A DNA stretch of 6,417 nt from positions 1 to 6,417 of the forward strand of contig JAJXYI010000041.1 of the NCBI GenBank assembly GCA_021780625.1, given 5' to 3'. Below the pieces are notes generated by a model, which was given only the letters and a program-made list of their open reading frames with translations, was not told the origin of the DNA and made no database searches. Positions within the stretch are counted from its first letter, which is position 1. Every line of letters starts with the position of its first letter. Below, in pieces: positions 1-4,613 of the stretch. Both the position numbers and the translations under genes were made by a program. The stretch is from a bacterium. Its GTDB lineage: Bacteria > Verrucomicrobiota > Verrucomicrobiae > Opitutales > Opitutaceae.

Positions 1-177
1 ATGGCCACGACCTTCTATTTCAACCGTGAGATGATCATCACCGGCGGCAACGCAAGGATGTGGGAGTGGGAAAAGCGCCTGTACGCCGTCCTGAGCCGAA
101 ACGCGCATCCGGTGAAAGACTACTACAAGATCCTCCCCACCCAGATCATCGAGATTGGCCTGCCCGTGCAGCTGTGA
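1..177 (+). CDS. kup: Kup-type potassium uptake transporter, C-terminal fragment (5' end outside window)
   Basis: Frame 1 is open from the first base to a TGA at 175-177 and gives 58 residues. The visible part matches the cytoplasmic C-terminal tail of Kup/HAK/KT K+ transporters, K+:H+ symporters of the inner membrane: a beta-rich start (TTFYFNRE), then the signature series WEKRLYAVLSRNA, DYYKILPTQIIEIG and a hydrophobic end (LPVQL). These align by eye with the family pattern 'LFa.l.rNa..a..yf.ip...vvElG..vel'. The transmembrane part lies upstream of the window, so the ATG at position 1 is probably an internal Met and not the true start. A GC-rich hairpin follows the stop within 10 bases. The family call is fairly sure because the tail is distinctive, but only about a tenth of the protein is visible. 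Confidence 0.85.
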   Translation: MATTFYFNREMIITGGNARMWEWEKRLYAVLSRNAHPVKDYYKILPTQIIEIGLPVQL

Positions 178-183
178 CGAACG

Positions 184-202
184 GCCCGGCGGAAAGCCGG
201 GT
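184..202 (+). terminator. GC-rich hairpin just after kup, possible terminator
   Basis: Arms CCCGGC (185-190) and GCCGGG (196-201) enclose a GGAAA loop, with a further G-T wobble pair at 184/202. It starts 7 bases after the kup stop. The following bases (TATTCAC) are not a T tract, so intrinsic termination is only possible; it could equally be an mRNA-stabilising hairpin. Confidence 0.4.
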
Positions 203-203
203 A

Positions 204-215
204 TTCACAGGGATG
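204..215 (+). repeat. Left terminal inverted repeat of copy A
   Basis: TTCACAGGGATG. It is the inverted partner of 512-523 with one internal mismatch (C against A at base 3), and one base different from the left end of copy D at 4203-4214. The 17 bases CAGGGATGAAGGGGATG at 208-224 are identical to 4207-4223. Confidence 0.75.
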
Positions 216-346
216 AAGGGGATGTCGGACGAAAACGCTGAAAGGCTAAAAGCTGAAACGCTGAAATGGGAGTGCGGCTTTGCTCGATGTGGAATGCGGT
301 GGCCCGACACCGCCGTCGACGGGCGGGCCCGACCGCCCGCGGGGGA

Positions 347-373
347 CGCAGGTTTCGGAATCCGAAACCTGCG
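347..373. repeat. AAT-loop hairpin module, copy A
   Basis: Perfect 12-bp stem: arms CGCAGGTTTCGG and CCGAAACCTGCG around the loop AAT. It is the reference form for comparison with 3124-3150, 3353-3379 and 4341-4365. Confidence 0.85.
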
Positions 374-382
374 GACGCGAGT

Positions 383-403
383 CCCGTTCGGCTCTGCTCA
401 GGG
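383..403 (-). repeat. Secondary repeat inserted in a hairpin loop of copy A
   Basis: On the minus strand the segment reads CCCTGAGC, AGA, GCCGAACGGG. It matches 2971-2991 on the plus strand at 18 of 21 bases. It lies inside the loop between CGCGAG (376-381) and CTCGCG (416-421), which is 34 nt here but only 6 nt in copies B and C. The CCTGAGC...GCCGAACGG pattern resembles a short intergenic repeat I recall from many unrelated bacterial genomes; that recollection was not checked. Confidence 0.55.
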
Positions 404-511
404 TCTTCGACTGGCCTCGCGTCCGAGAGCGGTGCCAGGTCACCGCACTCCACACTGGACAGCGGCTGCACCCCGATTTCAGCGTTTTAGCTTTTCAGCG
501 TTTTCATTCTT

Positions 512-523
512 CATCCCTGTTAA
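512..523 (-). repeat. Right terminal inverted repeat of copy A
   Basis: Read on the minus strand this is TTAACAGGGATG, identical to the right end of copy D at 4558-4569. It ends 83 bases before the menD start codon. Confidence 0.75.
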
Positions 524-606
524 CTGTTTCCCGCGTTTTCCCTCCGCCGCCCGCTCTTCCGTTGAATTTCGCTCCCGGGACGTCCATCGTCGGCTCCCTG
601 CCGTCC

Positions 607-2352
607 ATGGAACTCGATTACCGCAACCGAAATTCACTCTGGTGCAGCGTGCTGGTGGAGACGCTCGCCCGCAAGGGACTCGCGGCCGCCGTGGTTTCGC
701 CCGGTTCGCGCAGCACGCCGCTCACCATCTCCTTCGCGCGGCACGCCGGCATCGAGGCGATTCCCGCCCTCGACGAGCGGTCGGGCTCGTTTTTCGCACT
801 CGGACTCGCGAAGCGCAGCGGCCGTCCCGTGGCGCTGGTGTGCACGAGCGGCACCGCGGCCGCCAACTACTTCCCGGCGATCATCGAGGCCCGCGAATCG
901 GGCGTGCCGCTGATCGTCCTGACCGCCGACCGGCCGCCCGAGATGCGGGCCTGCGCCTCCGGCCAGACCATCGACCAGCAGAAGCTTTACGGGTCGTATG
1001 TGGTATTTCAGCACGAGCTCGCCGTGCCCGAGCCCGACGACGCCAAGCTGCGGTACCTGCGCCAGACTGTGGCGCACGCCGTTGACCGGGCCCTTGGGCC
1101 CGACGCCGGCCCGGTCCACCTCAACTGCCCGTTTCGCGATCCCCTGCACCCGGAGCCCGAGGCCGGCCTCGACCGGCTGCGCGGGCGCCTCGAGGCGCCC
1201 GAGTTCTGGAACCAGGTGCGTCCTCCCCTCGCCGTCACCACCGCGCCCGCCGAGTGGCCCCTCCCGGAGGTCGAGCGCGGCATCGTGATCGCCGGCCCCG
1301 GTCTGCGACCCGGGGATGTACCGGCGGCCGCCGAGGCCGCGCGCCGCCTCGGCTGGCCCGTGCTCGCCGACGTGCTCAGCCCTCTGCGTCAGTTTCCCGC
1401 GGATACGCCTGCCCTGATCTGCCATTACGACGCGATCCTCCGCTCCGGCCAGGCCGCCGCCCGCCTGCGTCCCGACGCCGTGCTGGTGCTTGGCGGGCTG
1501 CCGACGAGCAAGGTCCTGCGCGGCTGGCTGGAGTCGCACTCGGGCGTCCCGACACTCGTGCTCTCCGAGCGCGCCGACAATCGCGACCCCCTTCACGCCT
1601 CAACGATCCAGGTTCGCGGCGGCATCGCGCAGGCCCTGCCCCTGCTGCCGGTGAGCGCGCGTCCCGGTTCCGCCGGCTTTGCGGCGCTCTGGGCAAAGGC
1701 CGAATCGGCCGCCGCCCGGGTGTTCGACTCGACCCTCGCCTCCGAGTCCTCGCTCTTCGAGGGCAAGGCCGCCTGGTTGCTCGGCCGCAACCTCCCCGCC
1801 GGCACGCCCCTGTTCGTCGCGAACAGCATGCCCGTGCGTGACCTCGAGTACACCTGGGGCGCGGGAGACCGGCGCATCGCGGTCCATTTTAATCGCGGCG
1901 CAAACGGAATCGACGGCACCCTATCCACGGCAGTGGGCGTCGCGCACGGCGCCGCCCCCGCGGTGCTCCTGACCGGCGATCTTTCGCTGCTGCACGATAC
2001 GAACGGCTTCCTGCACGGCCCGCGCCTGCGGGGCTCGCTGACGATTGTGCTCATCAACAACGACGGCGGCGGGATATTTGAACACCTGCCGATTGCCCGA
2101 TTCGAGCCTCCGTTCGAGACCTACTTCGCGACACCCCAGGCCGTGTCCTTCGCCGACCTGGCGCGTGCCCACGGAGCCGCCCACGAACGGGTCGCGGACT
2201 GGAACCGCTTCGAGGCCGCGATCGCACGCCTGCCGGCCAGCGGCATGCGCATCCTCGAAGTGCATACGGATCGCAAGGCGGACGCCGCCTACCGCCGCCG
2301 CCTCGGCGCCGCGGCCGCCGACGCCGTCGAGAGCGCGCTTGCCGGAGCCTGA
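607..2352 (+). CDS. menD: 2-succinyl-5-enolpyruvyl-6-hydroxy-3-cyclohexene-1-carboxylate synthase (MenD)
   Basis: This 581-residue protein is a ThDP- and Mg-dependent enzyme. It decarboxylates 2-oxoglutarate and adds the succinyl semialdehyde unit to isochorismate, giving SEPHCHC in the classical menaquinone pathway; it is cytosolic. The N-terminal PYR domain shows SPGSRSTPL (31-39), the DERSGSFFALG segment with Glu57 at the place of the ThDP-activating glutamate, CTSGTAAANYFPAIIEA (79-95) and TADRPPE (106-112). The C-terminal PP domain shows NSMPVRD (406-412), NRGANGIDG (429-437) and the ThDP/Mg motif GD (457-458) ... NN (484-485). Length fits the family (E. coli MenD is about 556 residues). 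The frame stays open upstream to 280, but those codons are repeat copy A. The ATG at 607, whose product MELDYRNRNSLW looks like a normal MenD N-terminus, is therefore chosen. No clear Shine-Dalgarno precedes it. A STAS-like gene follows on the same strand after 103 bp. Confidence 0.95.
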   Translation: MELDYRNRNSLWCSVLVETLARKGLAAAVVSPGSRSTPLTISFARHAGIEAIPALDERSGSFFALGLAKRSGRPVALVCTSGTAAANYFPAIIEARESGVPLIVLTADRPPEMRACASGQTIDQQKLYGSYVVFQHELAVPEPDDAKLRYLRQTVAHAVDRALGPDAGPVHLNCPFRDPLHPEPEAGLDRLRGRLEAPEFWNQVRPPLAVTTAPAEWPLPEVERGIVIAGPGLRPGDVPAAAEAARRLGWPVLADVLSPLRQFPADTPALICHYDAILRSGQAAARLRPDAVLVLGGLPTSKVLRGWLESHSGVPTLVLSERADNRDPLHASTIQVRGGIAQALPLLPVSARPGSAGFAALWAKAESAAARVFDSTLASESSLFEGKAAWLLGRNLPAGTPLFVANSMPVRDLEYTWGAGDRRIAVHFNRGANGIDGTLSTAVGVAHGAAPAVLLTGDLSLLHDTNGFLHGPRLRGSLTIVLINNDGGGIFEHLPIARFEPPFETYFATPQAVSFADLARAHGAAHERVADWNRFEAAIARLPASGMRILEVHTDRKADAAYRRRLGAAAADAVESALAGA

Positions 2353-2455
2353 GTCCGGTATCCGGTTTCTGGTTGCCGCCGCGCCCCCTCAGCCTGCGTG
2401 CTTGCGGTCCGGCCGGGAATCCGCTCCCCTACGCGGACCAGCCTGCCGCCATCCC

Positions 2456-2845
2456 ATGCCCTTCGACGTTCGCACAGACCCGGACAACGGACTGCTCAGC
2501 ATCTCCGTCACCGGCACCGTTTCCCGAGAGGATCTTGAGCACATGTTCGACGAGATCGAACGCATCGAGGACTCCCATCCCGGCATCCCGTCGCGAATCG
2601 CCGACTTTCGCCAGGTGGAGCGCTTCGACGCGGACTTCGCGCATGTCTTCCCGCTCGCCGAGCGCCGCAAGAAGCGGCAGCACCGCGCGCCGCACCGCAC
2701 CGCGATCGTGGTCGAGAAGCCGCTGCACGTGGGATTCGTGCGGCTGTATCAGACCCTGAACGACAACCCGCGGACGAAGATCGAGGTATTCTCCGACCGG
2801 AGCCGCGCCATGGACTGGCTGGCCGCCGCGGCCTCCGTGGCCTAG
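2456..2845 (+). CDS. Small STAS/SpoIIAA-like domain protein, function unknown
   Basis: The protein has 129 residues, no signal peptide and no membrane segment. The layout fits the short STAS/SEC14-like (SpoIIAA-like) fold: a first strand pair (GLLSISVTGTV, 12-22), an acidic helix (SREDLEHMFDEIERI, 23-37), a strand ending in Asp (SRIADFRQV, 46-54), a helix with a very basic patch (RRKKRQHRAPHR, 70-81), a strand (TAIVVEKP, 82-89), a helix (VGFVRLYQTL, 92-101), and a last strand-helix (KIEVFSDRSRAMDWLA, 108-123). The closing 'vF.d...A..WL' is typical of this group. Assignment is from pattern recognition only. Known members are mostly uncharacterised, and no anti-sigma factor or kinase partner is visible nearby. 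The ATG at 2456 is the first start that gives a plausible N-terminus; no good ribosome binding site is seen. The 103-bp spacing from menD allows co-transcription, but a functional link to menaquinone synthesis is not implied. Confidence 0.65.
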   Translation: MPFDVRTDPDNGLLSISVTGTVSREDLEHMFDEIERIEDSHPGIPSRIADFRQVERFDADFAHVFPLAERRKKRQHRAPHRTAIVVEKPLHVGFVRLYQTLNDNPRTKIEVFSDRSRAMDWLAAAASVA

Positions 2846-3061
2846 CCCCACTCGCCAGGCTCCCGCTTCGTTTGCTGCGTCCTATATCGTTCACGCCCTT
2901 CCGAAACGCACTGAACCGGAGGCAACGACGCGTCGAGAGGTTGTTAGAGCCGGACCTCTGCGAACGCGCATCCTGAGCGGTGCCGAACGGGCTAGCCGGC
3001 CGCTGCGCCCGATCCGAGGCGGGTTTAGGGGAGGCGCGGCATCAGGCGGCGATCCACTGTC
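2846..3061. other. Non-coding part of the convergent gap, left of copy B
   Basis: No credible gene, tRNA or T-rich terminator is seen. The only recognisable item is the secondary repeat at 2971-2991. The minus-strand open frame covering 2891-3217 is translated repeat sequence and is not called. Confidence 0.5.
2971..2991 (+). repeat. Secondary repeat, stand-alone copy
   Basis: Reads TCCTGAGC, GGT, GCCGAACGGG, matching the complement of 383-403 at 18 of 21 bases. Here it lies outside the large repeat, about 70 bp left of copy B, which shows that it is a separate unit. Confidence 0.5.
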
Positions 3062-3254
3062 CGATGTGGAGTGCGGTGGCCCGACACCGCCCTCGACGGG
3101 CGGGCCTGACCGCCCGCGGAAGACGCAGGTTTTGGAATCCAAAACCTGCGGGCGCGAGTCGGGCCTCGCGTCCAAGGGCGGAATCGTGATTCCGCACTCC
3201 AGGTAAAGACACTCCAAATTTCAGCTTTCAGCTTTTCAGCGTTTTAGCGTTTTC
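3062..3254. repeat. Modular palindromic repeat, copy B (lacks both outer ends)
   Basis: The first 59 bases (3062-3120) are identical to 4282-4340 of copy D and differ at 4 positions from 285-343 of copy A. Modules in order are: stem GCGGTG with loop GCCCGA; stem CGGGCGG with loop GCCTGA (3097-3116); the AAT-loop hairpin (3124-3150); stem CGCGAG with loop TCGGGC (3153-3170); stem GCGGAATC with loop GT (3178-3195); then a single right-hand GCTGAAA-type arm. The 30 bases 3175-3204 are identical to 4473-4502 of copy D. The left GCTGAAA arm and both CAGGGATG ends are absent, so this is a truncated or recombined copy. It lies between convergent genes. Confidence 0.8.
3124..3150. repeat. AAT-loop hairpin module, copy B (compensatory variant)
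   Basis: Perfect 12-bp stem: arms CGCAGGTTTTGG and CCAAAACCTGCG, loop AAT. Relative to copy A, C-to-T in the left arm is matched by G-to-A in the right arm, so pairing is kept. Confidence 0.85.
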
Positions 3255-3292
3255 CCTTCCGCCTCCACGTCGATCCACGATCCCCCAAACCC

Positions 3293-3313
3293 GGCCGGCT
3301 CGGAGAGCCGGCC
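3293..3313. repeat. Perfect 9-bp hairpin at the left of copy C
   Basis: Arms GGCCGGCTC (3293-3301) and GAGCCGGCC (3305-3313) around a GGA loop, followed by CTACCAGGGCGGG. It occurs only in copy C of this window, in place of the GTGGAGTGCGGTG module. Confidence 0.7.
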
Positions 3314-3352
3314 CTACCAGGGCGGGCACGACCGCCCGCGGAGGACGACGAA

Positions 3353-3379
3353 CGCCGATTTCGGAATCCGAAACCGGCG
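3353..3379. repeat. AAT-loop hairpin module, copy C (compensatory variant)
   Basis: Arms CGCCGATTTCGG and CCGAAACCGGCG around loop AAT. Relative to copy A, the A-T pair at stem position 4 has become C-G in both arms. Position 6 has an uncompensated change giving A-C, which would be a T-G (U-G) wobble on the other strand. Confidence 0.8.
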
Positions 3380-3580
3380 GGCGCGAGTCATGCCTCGCGT
3401 CCAGGGCGGTGTCGGGCCACCGCACTCCACACCGATTAGCAACGCACTCCAAATTTCAGCTTTCAGCTTTTCAGCGTTTTCTCTTGGGCACTCCAATTTC
3501 AGCGTTTCAGCGGTTTTCCTCAGCCGCCGCCACTGAGCCCAGTCTCGCTCCTCTCCCCTCTTCGTTCCCTTCGTTGTCTT

Positions 3581-3615
3581 CTGTTCAATTCGTCGACCGG
3601 ATCCGGTTTGAACAG
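3581..3615 (-). terminator. Nested inverted repeat downstream of the GNAT gene, possible terminator
   Basis: CTGTTCAA (3581-3588) is complementary to TTGAACAG (3608-3615), and between them lies the perfect 12-bp palindrome ACCGGATCCGGT (3596-3607). On the minus strand it begins 29 bases after the GNAT stop. No T tract follows on that strand (AAGACAACG), so rho-independent termination is doubtful. mRNA 3'-end protection or an operator-like site are alternatives. Confidence 0.35.
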
Positions 3616-3644
3616 GATCGCGGCGCCCACCCCTGGCGTTTCGC

Positions 3645-4079
3645 TCACAGGGTCTTTTGAATCACGACGAGGTCGTCGCGAGTCTTCCATCCTTCGGAGA
3701 GCCAGAAATCCCGGCCGGGAAGGTTGTAGGCGAAGAGAAACAGATTGCACTTGGGGATACCCAACACCTTGAGGTCGGCAAGGCAGGCATCGACCAGGAG
3801 AGCGCCCAGTCCTTGGCGGCGGTGCGGGCGGGCGACGGCAAGGTGATGCAAGTAGCCGCGACGTCCGTCATGGCCGCACAACAGGGCGCCCACGATACTG
3901 CCCTCCGGCCCCTGGATCACGCGGCTTAGGCCCGGATTGCGCTCGAGAAACGCGGCGATCGAGCGCCGGCTGTCCGATTCGCCCAGGCCCATGCCTTCGG
4001 TGCCATGCCAGAGGGCCATGACGGCGTCGTAATCGTCCAGAATCAGCGGGCGCAGTGTGTATCCGGGCGGAGGATTCAT
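3645..4079 (-). CDS. GNAT-family N-acetyltransferase (YpeA/RimI-like)
   Basis: This 144-residue cytosolic protein transfers acetyl from acetyl-CoA to an amine of a small molecule or protein; the substrate cannot be told from sequence. The fold reads in order: first strand YTLRPLILDDYDAVMALW (7-24), loop and helix GMGLGESDSRRSIAAFLERNPG (29-50), central strands SRVIQG (52-57) and SIVGALLCGHDGRRGYLHHLAV (61-82), the acetyl-CoA-binding motif A ARPHRRQGLGALLV (83-96) with the R87-x-x-G90-x-G92 pyrophosphate loop, helix and strand IPKCNLFLFAYN (108-119), and the closing FWLSEGWKTRDDLVVIQK (125-142). The GHDGRRGYLHHLAV stretch is typical of the YpeA-like subgroup. The ATG at 4079 puts the domain almost at the N-terminus. 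A TTG at 4133 would add 18 unconserved residues and is not preferred. No obvious ribosome binding site is seen. It stands alone between two repeat-filled gaps. Confidence 0.88.
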   Translation of the reverse strand: MNPPPGYTLRPLILDDYDAVMALWHGTEGMGLGESDSRRSIAAFLERNPGLSRVIQGPEGSIVGALLCGHDGRRGYLHHLAVARPHRRQGLGALLVDACLADLKVLGIPKCNLFLFAYNLPGRDFWLSEGWKTRDDLVVIQKTL

Positions 4080-4202
4080 GCGTGGAACGTCGATGAGAGG
4101 GCGCGGTTGTCGAGCCCTTCCATCAATGGCCAATGCCGACCAAAGGGCAACGTCAGACCAGCCCCGAAGGCCCGGGAGAAATGGCGAAGGACGGAAGAAT
4201 GA

Positions 4203-4214
4203 TTCGCAGGGATG
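4203..4214 (+). repeat. Left terminal inverted repeat of copy D
   Basis: TTCGCAGGGATG. It pairs with 4558-4569 at 10 of 12 bases and differs from the left end of copy A only at base 4. Confidence 0.75.
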
Positions 4215-4340
4215 AAGGGGATGGGAAGAAAACGCTGAAAGACTGAAACGCTAAAAGCTGAAATGAGAGTGCGACGGTGATCGATGTGGAGTGCGGTGGC
4301 CCGACACCGCCCTCGACGGGCGGGCCTGACCGCCCGCGGA

Positions 4341-4365
4341 GCAGGTTTCGGAATCCGAAACCTGC
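4341..4365. repeat. AAT-loop hairpin module, copy D
   Basis: Arms GCAGGTTTCGG and CCGAAACCTGC around AAT: the copy A form, one pair shorter because the base before it is A instead of C. Confidence 0.85.
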
Positions 4366-4451
4366 GTCGTCCGTCGATCCGAAAAACAGGCCGGGAGGTA
4401 AAGCCCCCCGCGCAACAGGCTTCGTTGTGCACGGCACAAACTATGCCCGAC

Positions 4452-4472
4452 GGCTATCGGATTCCGATAGCC
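4452..4472. repeat. ATT-loop hairpin unique to copy D
   Basis: Arms GGCTATCGG and CCGATAGCC around ATT, a perfect 9-bp stem. The loop-proximal CGG and CCG match the AAT-loop class (ATT is AAT on the other strand), while the outer stem is unrelated. Confidence 0.75.
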
Positions 4473-4557
4473 AGGGCGGAATCGTGATTCCGCACTCCAG
4501 GTTAAAGGCTCCCCGATTTCAGCGTTTCAGCTTTTCAGCGTTTTAGCGTTTTCTTCC

Positions 4558-4569
4558 CATCCCTGTTAA
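4558..4569 (-). repeat. Right terminal inverted repeat of copy D
   Basis: TTAACAGGGATG on the minus strand, identical to the right end of copy A. Confidence 0.75.
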
Positions 4570-4613
4570 TTCCCCCCGAACTTTCCGCTCGCGACTCGCG
4601 CGACTATCCTCGC

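Larger units (their letters stand above)
204..523. repeat. Complete modular palindromic repeat, copy A (320 bp)
   Basis: The 429-bp gap between kup and menD is mostly one element. Its ends are 12-bp inverted repeats, TTCACAGGGATG (204-215) and the complement of TTAACAGGGATG (512-523). Inside are inverted arms of iterated GCTGAAA/GCTAAAA units (231-268 against 472-505). A third inverted pair is GTGGAATGCGGTG (289-301) and CACCGCACTCCAC (441-453), with 12 of 13 bases complementary. The centre is a row of hairpins: 296-313 (stem GCGGTG, loop GCCCGA), 320-339 (stem CGGGCGG, loop GCCCGA), 347-373 (12-bp stem, AAT loop), 376-421 (stem CGCGAG, long loop) and 429-446 (stem GCGGTG, loop CCAGGT). The menD reading frame stays open through the element from 280, but the protein it would encode is just translated repeat. 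No transposase gene is present and no clear target-site duplication flanks it. The nested inverted repeats suggest a non-autonomous mobile (MITE-like) element; that is inference. Confidence 0.85.
3293..3518. repeat. Modular palindromic repeat, copy C (rearranged, double right tail)
   Basis: In place of the usual left part it starts with a perfect 9-bp hairpin (3293-3313). Then come stem GGGCGG with loop GCACGA (3320-3337), the AAT-loop hairpin (3353-3379), stem CGCGAG with loop TCATGC (3382-3399), and stem GCGGTG with loop TCGGGC in inverted orientation (3406-3423). The right arm appears twice: 3445-3480, whose 36 bases are identical to 3210-3245 of copy B, and a second degenerate copy at 3489-3518 beginning again with CACTCCAA. 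No CAGGGATG end is present. It looks assembled from interchangeable modules by recombination or slippage; that is inference. Confidence 0.75.
4203..4569. repeat. Complete modular palindromic repeat, copy D (367 bp)
   Basis: This fills most of the 534-bp gap between the GNAT start and the menF stop; 4080-4202 and 4570-4613 hold nothing recognisable. Ends are TTCGCAGGGATG (4203-4214) and the complement of TTAACAGGGATG (4558-4569). Next inward is a perfect 17-bp inverted match (4220-4236 against 4545-4561), then GCTGAAA/GCTAAAA arms, then GGAGTGCGG against CCGCACTCC. The centre holds hairpins at 4317-4336 (stem CGGGCGG, loop GCCTGA), 4341-4365 (AAT loop), 4392-4410 (one mismatch), 4425-4439 (stem TTGTGC, loop ACG), 4452-4472 (stem GGCTATCGG, loop ATT) and 4476-4493 (stem GCGGAATC, loop GT). 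The left end has one more 9-bp AAGGGGATG unit than the right. The CGCGAG hairpin of the other copies is replaced by about 85 bp unique to this copy. The element ends 45 bp from the menF stop, on its 3' side. Confidence 0.85.

Noticed and set aside
204..523. CRISPR array or tandem array from the recurring GCTGAAA units
   Set aside because: Units are 7-10 bp, contiguous, inverted between the two arms and without spacers; no cas genes.
60..1085. A 341-codon plus-strand frame covering kup, copy A and the start of menD
   Set aside because: It overlaps two supported genes in another frame and crosses the repeat; low-complexity Arg/Pro-rich product.
2406..2439. Stem GGTCCG/CGGACC upstream of the STAS-like gene as a riboswitch or leader
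   Set aside because: Only 6 bp with a 22-nt loop in GC-rich DNA; no known riboswitch core recognised and no comparative support.
2891..3452. Minus-strand open frames (2891-3217, 3228-3452) as small genes
   Set aside because: They lie over repeat copies B and C and translate the repeat itself; similar peptides appear from copies A and D in several frames, as expected from GC-rich palindromes.
4080..4133. TTG start at 4133 for the GNAT protein
   Set aside because: The added 18 residues do not look like the family; the ATG at 4079 places the domain at the usual distance from the N-terminus.
4153..4546. Open frames on both strands over copy D
   Set aside because: Same repeat-derived peptides as elsewhere, no start signals, and overlapping frames on opposite strands.
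204..4569. Target-site duplications flanking copies A and D
   Set aside because: Bases outside the ends do not form convincing direct repeats; any TTAA or TT match is part of the shared end sequence.
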